DNA of 20,963 nt from JBFHDX01 sp041584475 (GTDB lineage: Bacteria; Pseudomonadota; Alphaproteobacteria; UBA8366; JADFVY01). The notes beneath the pieces were generated by a model. That model ran no database searches and was not told the DNA's origin. It worked only from the letters and a program-made list of their open reading frames with translations. The stretch lies in NCBI GenBank assembly GCA_041584475.1, contig JBFHDX010000063.1, positions 1 to 20,963 of the forward strand. Reading direction: 5' to 3'. The position numbers and the translations under genes were made by a program. Of the stretch, positions 7,616 to 13,134 are shown piece after piece; position 1 is the first letter of the stretch; each line of letters starts with the position of its first letter.

Positions 7616-8866
7616 ATGACACGCACAACGGGCCGCAACTTCCTGTTCGTTCCGGGACCCACCAATATCCCCGATCGCGTCCAGCGCGCCATGCTCGTCG
7701 CGATGGAGGACCACCGCTCGTCGCGCTTCCCGGACCTCTCGATGAGCGTGCTGACCGACCTGAAGAAGGTGTTCAAGACGACCGAGGGACAGGTGTTCAT
7801 CTTCCCGTCCTCCGGCACCGGCGCGTGGGAGGCCGCGCTGACCAACACGCTGTCGCCGGGCGACCGTGTCCTCGCGTCGCGCTTCGGCCAGTTCAGCCAT
7901 CTCTGGATCGACATGGCGCAGCGCCTCGGCTTCGACGTCGAGATCCTCGACGTCGAGTGGGGCGAAGGGGTGCCGCTCGAGCGCACCGAAGAGGTGCTGC
8001 GCAACGACCGCAACCACGAGATCAAGGCGATCCTCGCCTGCCACAACGAGACCGCCACCGGCGTGACCAGCGACATCGCCGGCCTGCGCCGGGTCATGGA
8101 CGCCGCCGGCCACCCGGCGCTGCTGTGCGTCGACGCGGTGAGCTCGCTCGCCAGCATCGATTTCTGCATGGACGAATGGCGCGTCGACCTCGCGGTCAGC
8201 GGCTCGCAGAAGGGCCTGATGCTGCCGGCCGGGCTCGGCATCCTGGCGGTCAGCCCGCGGGCGCTGGAGGCGACCAGGGACGCCCGCTCGCGGCGCTGCT
8301 ATTTCGACCTCGCCGACATGATCAGCACCAACGCCCAGGGCTATTTCCCGTACACGCCGGCGCTGCCGATGCTCTACGGGCTGCGCGAGGCACTCGACCT
8401 CATCTTCGAGGAGGGGCTCGAGGACATCTTCTTCCGCCACAACTATTTCGCCGAGGGGGTGCGCGCGGCGGTCACCGAGGGCTGGGGCCTGAAGCTCTGC
8501 GCGCGCGAGCCGAAATGGTACTCGGATACGGTGAGCGCGGTGATGGTGCCGGAGGGCATCAACGGCGCGCACGTCATCGACGTCGCGTTCCGGCGCTACA
8601 ACCTCGCCCTCGGCGCCGGCCTCGCGCGGGTCGCCGGCAAGCTGTTCCGCATCGGACATCTGGGCGACCTCAACGAGCTGATGCTGATGGGGGCGATCGC
8701 CGGCGCGGAGATGGCGATGCTCGACGTCGGGGTCGAGGTGCGCCCCGGCAGCGGCGTCGCCGCGGCCTCCAACTATTGGCGGACGCACGACCCGATCCCG
8801 AAGCGCAGGGTATCGAAGGAAGAGCAGTTCTACGAGGCCCACTCGACGGGCTCGGTGCAGGGCTGA
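7616..8866 (+). CDS. Class V aminotransferase (serine/alanine/aspartate-glyoxylate type)
   Basis: This is a PLP-dependent aminotransferase that most likely uses glyoxylate as amino acceptor. The 416-residue product begins with the family signature FVPGPTNIPDRVQRAM, has SSGTGAWEAAL at 65-75, Asp173 in CVDAVSSLAS (pairs with the pyridine nitrogen) and Lys199 in SGSQKG (Schiff base). The length matches bacterial serine-glyoxylate transaminase (SgaA) and aspartate-glyoxylate transaminase (BhcA), which sequence reading alone cannot separate; I therefore give no symbol. Serine-cycle partners (hydroxypyruvate reductase, glycerate kinase) and beta-hydroxyaspartate partners are not adjacent. A strong GGGAGGA ribosome-binding site stands just before the ATG. 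Confidence 0.88.
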   Translation: MTRTTGRNFLFVPGPTNIPDRVQRAMLVAMEDHRSSRFPDLSMSVLTDLKKVFKTTEGQVFIFPSSGTGAWEAALTNTLSPGDRVLASRFGQFSHLWIDMAQRLGFDVEILDVEWGEGVPLERTEEVLRNDRNHEIKAILACHNETATGVTSDIAGLRRVMDAAGHPALLCVDAVSSLASIDFCMDEWRVDLAVSGSQKGLMLPAGLGILAVSPRALEATRDARSRRCYFDLADMISTNAQGYFPYTPALPMLYGLREALDLIFEEGLEDIFFRHNYFAEGVRAAVTEGWGLKLCAREPKWYSDTVSAVMVPEGINGAHVIDVAFRRYNLALGAGLARVAGKLFRIGHLGDLNELMLMGAIAGAEMAMLDVGVEVRPGSGVAAASNYWRTHDPIPKRRVSKEEQFYEAHSTGSVQG

Positions 8867-8874
8867 CGGCGGCA

Positions 8875-8906
8875 CCGGGCCGGTCGTCGCGGCGGCCCGG
8901 AAATTT
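8875..8906 (+). terminator. Possible intrinsic terminator after the aminotransferase gene
   Basis: CCGGGCC (8875-8881) pairs perfectly with GGCCCGG (8894-8900) around a 12-base loop, 8 bases after the aminotransferase stop. It is followed by AAATTT rather than a long T run, so termination strength is uncertain. Confidence 0.4.
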
Positions 8907-8908
8907 GA

Positions 8909-8918
8909 TTGCATTGTA
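8909..8918 (-). promoter_or_regulatory. Single-mismatch copy of the XRE-gene repeat
   Basis: TTGCATTGTA (read on the plus strand) differs at one base from TTGCATTGCA, the motif found twice in the promoter of the small XRE-type regulator near 15.3 kb. It lies in the 151-base gap before the PAS-like gene. A ten-base motif with one mismatch can occur by chance about once in a window this size, so it is only a candidate operator. Confidence 0.2.
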
Positions 8919-9017
8919 GGAAGAATCGCCGGCCCGCGACCGTTGTCGCTACGTCCGCGGGAGGTGGGATCCCGTCCGACGGCGGATCAACCATGCACCC
9001 TTTTGCGGGGAGGGGCA

Positions 9018-9584
9018 GTGGCTTTTCTCGACCACATTTCCGATGCCCAGATTCGGCGGGTTTTCTGCTTCTGGGTCGCACGCCGGCCCCAGGGCGCCAT
9101 GCCCCTGCGCCGCGACATCAATCCCATGGGCCTGCCGCCGGACTGCCTGCCGCACCTGTTCATGTACCGCCTCGAACCCGGGAAACGGCTGCGCTGCGTG
9201 CTGATCGGCACGGCGATCGTCAGGGTCGTCGGCCACGATGAGACCGGCCGGTATCTCGACGAGCTGCTGCGCGGCAGCGCCGCGGCGACGCGGCTGCGGC
9301 TGTTCGATCGCGTCGTCGAGGATGGTTACCCGCTCTACTACACGGGACCCGCGGTGCTGCCGACGCGCGAGGCGCGCCGCGTCGAACGCCTGCTGCTGCC
9401 GCTGTCATCGGACGGCAGGATTTGCGACCACGTGTTCGGCATCGCCAAGTTCGGGCCGGTGCTGCACGACCATCCCGAGGAACCGTGGGCCTCGGCTGCC
9501 GACGACCCGGCAAGGATCGTCATCGCCACCGACGACGACCTCTCCGCGCCGGCGCCGGAGCAGGCGGCGAGCGGCCCCTCCTAG
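9018..9584 (+). CDS. PAS domain-like protein (alphaproteobacterial single-PAS family)
   Basis: The 188-residue product resembles the single-domain PAS_5-type proteins common in alphaproteobacteria. The pattern is an N-terminal helix (LDHISDAQIRRVFCFW), then LPHLFMYRLEPGKRLRCVLIGTAIV, the family-typical GHDETGRYLDELL, and VERLLLPLSSDG before a variable tail. No output domain is attached, so a sensor or protein-interaction role is the most that can be inferred. I use the GTG at 9018 because GGGGAGGGG lies just upstream. The ATG at 8943 would add 25 unrelated residues. A convergent HNH gene follows, with a long hairpin between. Confidence 0.75.
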   Translation: MAFLDHISDAQIRRVFCFWVARRPQGAMPLRRDINPMGLPPDCLPHLFMYRLEPGKRLRCVLIGTAIVRVVGHDETGRYLDELLRGSAAATRLRLFDRVVEDGYPLYYTGPAVLPTREARRVERLLLPLSSDGRICDHVFGIAKFGPVLHDHPEEPWASAADDPARIVIATDDDLSAPAPEQAASGPS

Positions 9585-9615
9585 TGCATCATCCACTTAC
9601 ATGGAATCGGCACCG

Positions 9616-9681
9616 GCCCGCTCCGCCACCCGGCCAGCCAACGGTATCGTACGCTGTGGGTGGCCGGGTGGGGGAGCGGGC
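9616..9681. repeat. Long near-perfect inverted repeat between convergent genes
   Basis: Arms 9616-9636 and 9661-9681 (21 bases each) are complementary at 20 of 21 positions, with a 24-base loop. Past one G/G mismatch the pairing continues for three more pairs (9638-9640 with 9657-9659). It fills the gap between the PAS-like gene stop (9584) and the HNH gene stop (9707). No T run follows on either strand, so it is not a textbook terminator. It may stop or protect both transcripts, or be a dispersed palindromic repeat. Confidence 0.7.
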
Positions 9682-9706
9682 TGCAGCGAACCATTCGGAT
9701 AGTGAT

Positions 9707-10015
9707 CTATCGCCGCCGCGGGCTGCGCCTGCGGGGCGTTCGCGGCCAGTCGACGAAATCGGGCGGCTTCCTGCGCACCCAGCGAATGAACCTGGCCATC
9801 TCCGGATGGTCGCGGATCGTCTGCGCGTCGCGATAGCGCGTCGCCAGCGCCGTCTCGTCGAACAGCCGATGGATCATGCGGTGGCAGACGACGTGCAGCA
9901 CCGCCGACTCGCGCCCGCCGTGGGTCCGGGGTATCCAGTGATGCCGGTCGATCGCCGCGCCCTCGGGCAACGGCCGACCGCAGATCGGACACGCACCGGG
10001 TTCCGCGCCCGGCAT
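9707..10015 (-). CDS. Small HNH endonuclease-like protein
   Basis: The 102-residue product has a zinc-finger-type CPIC pair (Cys9, Cys12), the HNH core DRHHWIPRTHGG at 23-34, and CHRMIH at 44-49. It ends with a conserved HPEMARFIRWVRRKPPDF stretch and a basic tail. This layout fits the stand-alone bacterial HNH proteins whose biological role is unknown. No methyltransferase or specificity gene is near, so restriction is not supported. The ATG at 10013-10015 is 8 bases after the SDR stop, with no strong ribosome-binding site, so translation probably depends on the upstream gene. Confidence 0.8.
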   Translation of the reverse strand: MPGAEPGACPICGRPLPEGAAIDRHHWIPRTHGGRESAVLHVVCHRMIHRLFDETALATRYRDAQTIRDHPEMARFIRWVRRKPPDFVDWPRTPRRRSPRRR

Positions 10016-10023
10016 GGCGCCGC

Positions 10024-10776
10024 TCAATAGACCGCGCGCCCGCCGGAGCTGTCGAACACCGCGCCGCCGGAGAACGAGTTCTCCTCGGATGCCAGCCAGC
10101 AGATCAGCGACGCCGTCTCGGAGGCGAGCCCGAGCCGGCCGATCGGCATCTTCGAGAGCACGAACTCGAGATACGGCCCGGTGACGTCCCCGAGCAGCGG
10201 CGTGTCGATGCCCGACGGCGCCACTGCGTTGACCATGATGTTCGACTTGGCGAGCTCCTTGCCGACCGCCTTGGTGAAGCCGATGGCACCGGCCTTGGCG
10301 GCGCTGTAGGCGGCGTTGTTCGGGGCGCCCTCGAGGCCGGCGATCGAGGAGACGACGACGATGCGGCCGTAGCCGCGTTCGAGCATGTGCGGGATCGTCG
10401 CCTTGCAGGCATAGAACACGCTGGAGAGATCGACGCGGATCAGCCGCTCCCAGTCGTCGAGCGTCTGCTCCCAGGCCGGCTTGATGGTGCCGGCGATACC
10501 GGCGTTGGCGACCATCGCGTCGACCTTCGCGAAGCGCGCCAGCGTGTCCGCCATCGCCCGCTCGACCGAAGTCCAGTCGCCGGCGTCGCAGACCAACGCC
10601 TGCACCGCGCCCCTGTCCGCGAGCCCTGCCGTCGCCGCGGACAGGGCCTTCTCGTCGATGTCCCACAGGCTCACCTCGGCGCCCGAGTCGAGCAGCCGCT
10701 CCGCCGTCGCGAGCCCGATGCCCTTGGCGGCACCGGTTACGATGACGCTTCGTCCGGCGAAATCGTATCTGTGCAT
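10024..10776 (-). CDS. SDR family NAD(P)-dependent oxidoreductase
   Basis: This is a classical short-chain dehydrogenase/reductase of 250 residues. It has the cofactor motif TGAAKGIG at 14-21, NAG at 91-93, Ser144 in VVSSIAG, and the catalytic pair Tyr157 and Lys161 in AYSAAK. The SLWDID segment ends its second strand with Asp39, which usually favours NAD over NADP. The C-terminal FSGGAVFDSSGGRAVY replaces the common GQ-DGG ending. I start at the ATG at 10774-10776 (MHRYDFAGRS), preceded by GGAGGG; the open frame runs much further upstream without SDR features. It follows the DUF4202 gene by 14 bases. Substrate unknown; 3-oxoacyl or sugar/alcohol reduction are both possible. Confidence 0.9.
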   Translation of the reverse strand: MHRYDFAGRSVIVTGAAKGIGLATAERLLDSGAEVSLWDIDEKALSAATAGLADRGAVQALVCDAGDWTSVERAMADTLARFAKVDAMVANAGIAGTIKPAWEQTLDDWERLIRVDLSSVFYACKATIPHMLERGYGRIVVVSSIAGLEGAPNNAAYSAAKAGAIGFTKAVGKELAKSNIMVNAVAPSGIDTPLLGDVTGPYLEFVLSKMPIGRLGLASETASLICWLASEENSFSGGAVFDSSGGRAVY

Positions 10777-10790
10777 GGCGGCCCTCCGGT

Positions 10791-11402
10791 CTATGTCCGC
10801 ACCGGGCCCGCGACCGCGCGCTCGACCAGTGCCCGGGCCTCGTCGGGCAGGCGGTGCACCATGGCGAGCGCCGCCTCGTGCGCCGCCGGCGACATCTTCT
10901 TCCAGGTCTTGGCGACGATATCGACGACCTTGTCGGGCTCGTGCCGGCGCGCGAATTCGGCGAACCAGTTCTCGAGGAACACGAGGCAGACGATGTCCTC
11001 CAGCGTCTGCGCCTCGGCATCCTGCCTCAGGCGCTCCTTCCTGACCAGCGATTGCACGCGCGCGATGGTGTCCGCGTCGTAGCCGACCCGGCCGAGCATC
11101 TCGGCGGCGATGTCGGCGTGGTACTGCTTGAGGCGCGTGCGCCACTTCAGGTAGCCGATGCGGTCGCGCGGGTAGGCGTCGCGCGGGATCTCCCAGCGCC
11201 GGATGTGCTGGCAGCGCGCCGCGAGCTGCAGCGCCTCGGAGGCATCCGGCGCGAAACGTTCGAGCCATGCCGTCATCTGCCGGGCGTACAGGAGTTCCTT
11301 GGGCCAGGCGCGCCCGTCGGCCTCGACGGAATTCGGATCCGCCGCGTTGGCCTCGTCGAACGCCGCAAGCGCAGCCGCAAGGCGGGTCGACGGTTGGGTC
11401 AT
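10791..11402 (-). CDS. DUF4202 family protein
   Basis: The 203-residue, mostly helical cytosolic product matches the DUF4202 family of uncharacterised bacterial proteins. Recognisable blocks are KELLYARQMTAWLERFAPDASEALQLAARCQHIRRWEIPRD at about 36-75, the YLKWRTRLKQYHA segment, and LEDIVCLVFLENWFAEF. The conserved CQHIRRW with nearby acidic and His residues suggests a possible metal site of HD type, which is inference. GGGGAG stands just before the ATG. It is 14 bases upstream of the SDR gene, so the two are probably co-transcribed with the HNH gene. No function is established. Confidence 0.8.
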   Translation of the reverse strand: MTQPSTRLAAALAAFDEANAADPNSVEADGRAWPKELLYARQMTAWLERFAPDASEALQLAARCQHIRRWEIPRDAYPRDRIGYLKWRTRLKQYHADIAAEMLGRVGYDADTIARVQSLVRKERLRQDAEAQTLEDIVCLVFLENWFAEFARRHEPDKVVDIVAKTWKKMSPAAHEAALAMVHRLPDEARALVERAVAGPVRT

Positions 11403-11457
11403 GGGCTCCCCGGCACGGCGATCGATCGATCGGCAGGCAATCTGCCGTTCGGCGCAC

Positions 11458-11475
11458 GCCCCAAGATATCGGGGC
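11458..11475 (-). terminator. Hairpin after the DUF899 gene
   Basis: GCCCC (11458-11462) and GGGGC (11471-11475) form a 5-bp stem with an 8-base loop, about 33 bases past the DUF899 stop. A second hairpin, CGGCAG/CTGCCG, lies at 11431-11447. Neither is followed by a T run, so this is a weak candidate for the break between DUF899 and DUF4202 transcription. Confidence 0.25.
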
Positions 11476-11507
11476 CGTCCGGCGAAGGGAACACCGAACC
11501 GCGCGGT

Positions 11508-12218
11508 CTAGCGGTCGCCGTAGGCGTCATGGAGGCGCAGCCAATCCATCGTGTAGTCCAGATGGCCCTCGTCACGGCCCTTGGGGACGAGATCGAGGAA
11601 ATGGTATGTGCCGTTCAGCATGTCCGTCCCGCGGCCGTAGGTCGAGTAGGTGTGAAACACCCGGCCGTCATCGTCCCTGAAGAACACGCTGAAACCGTGC
11701 GCCTCCTCGGCCGGGAACGACTGCCGGCGGTAATTGTAGAACGCCGTGCCCGACTCGCGTTCGTCGTCGGTGAAGGAGACGTGGAAGTCGCGGTTGAAGT
11801 CGCTGCCGTGCGACGACACCCATTTGAAGCTCCAGCCCATGCGCTCGCGGAAGGCCTGCAGCTTCGCCAGCGGCGCCTGCGAAACGGTGACCATCGAGAC
11901 GTCGCGATGGTTCAGGTGGACGATCGTGCCCTCGTAATTGTCGGCCCAGAACGAGCAGCTCTTGCAGGCTTCGTCCCAGCTCTCGTGGAACATGAAGTGG
12001 TGGACGATGAGCTGGCTCCTGGCCTCGAACAGGTCGGCCAGCGTCTCCCGCCCGGCGGGTCCGTCGAAGACGTATTCCTTTTCGACGACCGTCCACGGCA
12101 GGGCCCGGATCTCGGCGGTCAGCCGGTCGCGGGCCTTCGTGAACTCTTTCTCCCCGGCAAGCAGCGCCTTGCGGGCCTCCAGCCACGCCTGCGCCGAGAC
12201 GATCCTGCGTTCTGCCAT
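11508..12218 (-). CDS. DUF899 family thioredoxin-fold protein
   Basis: The 236-residue product belongs to the DUF899 family, predicted to have a thioredoxin/AhpC-like fold. Typical blocks are FEARSQLIVHHFMF, then CKSCSFWADNYEG with the CxxC pair, LNHRDVSMVTVSQAPL, MGWSFKWVSSHGSDFN, the GFSVFFRDDDGRVFHTYSTY strand, and LDLVPKGRDEG near the end. Biochemistry of the family is not established. I start at the ATG at 12216-12218 (MAERRIVS), with GGGAG about 9 bases before it; an upstream ATG at 12266 would add 16 unsupported residues. It is divergent from hsp20 with 206 bases between, so it may share the redox-type control seen there. Confidence 0.85.
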   Translation of the reverse strand: MAERRIVSAQAWLEARKALLAGEKEFTKARDRLTAEIRALPWTVVEKEYVFDGPAGRETLADLFEARSQLIVHHFMFHESWDEACKSCSFWADNYEGTIVHLNHRDVSMVTVSQAPLAKLQAFRERMGWSFKWVSSHGSDFNRDFHVSFTDDERESGTAFYNYRRQSFPAEEAHGFSVFFRDDDGRVFHTYSTYGRGTDMLNGTYHFLDLVPKGRDEGHLDYTMDWLRLHDAYGDR

Positions 12219-12331
12219 GACGAAGACTCCCGAATTCGTTTGCGCCAGCGCCGGAACGGCCGGCAATTTTCGTCGCCGTCACCCCTTGAACGGCCGGCCG
12301 GGCTTCTCAAATCTGGGCCAGGTCCGGTGTT

Positions 12332-12345
12332 TTGATTTGGATCAT
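12332..12345 (+). promoter_or_regulatory. FNR/FixK-type binding site upstream of hsp20
   Basis: TTGATTTGGATCAT matches the FNR/FixK consensus TTGAT-N4-ATCAA at 9 of 10 fixed positions. Its centre (12338.5) is exactly 41.5 bases upstream of 12380, the start point predicted from the -10 element at 12368-12373. That is the class II activator position. Oxygen- or redox-responsive activation of hsp20 is inferred. The regulator is not in this window. Confidence 0.65.
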
Positions 12346-12367
12346 CGCACCGCCGGGTCAACGGTGA

Positions 12368-12373
12368 TCTAAT
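12368..12373 (+). promoter_or_regulatory. -10 element of the hsp20 promoter
   Basis: TCTAAT matches TATAAT at 5 of 6 positions and predicts transcription start near 12380, giving a leader of about 45 bases. There is no clear -35 hexamer; the FNR-type box occupies that place. A 6-bp inverted repeat, ACGGTG/CACCGT (12361-12366 and 12377-12382), flanks the element and could bind another factor. Confidence 0.55.
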
Positions 12374-12380
12374 CGGCACC

Positions 12381-12419
12381 GTCTCCTTTGATGTCTGCAA
12401 TTCTTGGGCGAAAGGAGGT
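12381..12419 (+). promoter_or_regulatory. Leader hairpin masking the hsp20 ribosome-binding site (candidate RNA thermometer)
   Basis: GTCTCCTTT (12381-12389) pairs with AAAGGAGGT (12411-12419), seven Watson-Crick and two G-U pairs, around a 21-base loop. The right arm is the whole Shine-Dalgarno sequence of hsp20. Small heat-shock genes in alphaproteobacteria are often controlled by leader hairpins that melt with heat (ROSE type); this one has a simpler, fully paired stem and lacks the ROSE internal bulge. Confidence 0.5.
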
Positions 12420-12424
12420 ATTCC

Positions 12425-12949
12425 ATGGCCACGAAAATCACTCCAAGGCGCGAATCGGGCAACGGCGAACGTGCGCCTGCGATGTTCCAGTCGCTGACGA
12501 GCCTGCGCGACGAGATGAACCATCTCTTCGACGAGTTCTTCACCGGTTTCGAGCGTCGCGCGCCGGCCCTGTTCCGTGCGTACGAGCCGGCCTGGTGGGG
12601 GACCCGCAGACGCGGAGCCCTGACGCCGGCCATCGACGTCGTCGAGAACGACAAGGAGATCGTGATGACGGCCGAGCTTCCGGGCATGAAGGAAGAGGAC
12701 GTCGAGGTCGTGCTCAGCGACGACATGCTGACGGTCAAGGGCGAGAAGAAGTCGGAGCGCAAGGAAGAGAAAGAGAACTACTACCTCGCCGAGCGCCACT
12801 ATGGCAGCTTCGAGCGCGCCTTCCGGCTTCCCGACACGGCCGACGCCGAGAAGATCAAGGCGTCCTTCGAGGACGGCATCCTCACGGTCACCGTGCCGAA
12901 GAAGGCGCTGGCAAAGAAGGCAGAGAAGAAGATCAAGATCGCCAAGTGA
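12425..12949 (+). CDS. Small heat-shock protein, Hsp20/alpha-crystallin family
   Basis: This is an ATP-independent holdase chaperone that binds unfolding proteins and forms large oligomers in the cytoplasm. The 174-residue product has an N-terminal arm with the SLRDEMNHLFDEFFTGF helix, an alpha-crystallin domain at about 67-160 (IDVVENDKEIVMTAELPGM, then LTVKGEKKSE and the signature GILTVTVPK), and a C-terminal IxI anchor (Ile170-Lys-Ile172) in a Lys-rich tail. I use the ATG at 12425, 6 bases after a near-perfect AAAGGAGG, not the in-frame upstream start at 12404. Control appears double: an FNR-type box for transcription and a hairpin over the ribosome-binding site for translation. Confidence 0.95.
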   Translation: MATKITPRRESGNGERAPAMFQSLTSLRDEMNHLFDEFFTGFERRAPALFRAYEPAWWGTRRRGALTPAIDVVENDKEIVMTAELPGMKEEDVEVVLSDDMLTVKGEKKSERKEEKENYYLAERHYGSFERAFRLPDTADAEKIKASFEDGILTVTVPKKALAKKAEKKIKIAK

Positions 12950-12978
12950 GCGGCCGTCTCGCCGCTTTGCCGATGCGA

Positions 12979-13004
12979 CGGGCGGTACCGGCCGGTACCG
13001 CCCG
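12979..13004. terminator. 26-bp perfect palindrome after hsp20
   Basis: Positions 12979-13004 form a perfect inverted repeat, 13 bases per arm with no spacer, containing two KpnI-type GGTACC cores. It lies 30 bases after the hsp20 stop and is followed only by ATTT. It is probably the transcription stop of hsp20, though a symmetric protein-binding site is possible. Confidence 0.55.
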
Positions 13005-13134
13005 ATTTGCTGCGGGATCCCCTGCACCACGCGCGGCGGACCCTGGCGATATGGCAAGGGTACGGAAAATTCGTGGCGGAATGACTTGCGACGGCGGCCC
13101 GACTCCGCAATAAACGCCGCAACGGGAGAGCGCG

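Noticed and set aside
7616..8866. Naming the aminotransferase sgaA or bhcA
   Set aside because: Both enzymes share the motifs seen, and neither the serine-cycle nor the beta-hydroxyaspartate-cycle partner genes are adjacent.
9597..9992. 131-codon minus-strand frame overlapping the HNH gene
   Set aside because: The HNH frame has conserved zinc and catalytic motifs, while this one has none and reads straight through the long hairpin.
9707..10015. HNH protein as part of a restriction or defence system
   Set aside because: There is no methyltransferase, specificity subunit, toxin-antitoxin pair or other defence gene in the window; the small XRE-type gene is 5 kb away and not linked.
12255..12298. 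Direct repeat AACGGCCGGC at 12255-12264 and 12289-12298
   Set aside because: It is GC-rich, built on common CGG/CCG steps and placed away from promoter elements, so chance is sufficient.
12285..12303. CTTGAA as a heat-shock sigma-32 -35 element for hsp20
   Set aside because: No acceptable CCCCAT-type -10 follows at 13-15 bases, and the FNR-box plus TCTAAT promoter explains the region better.
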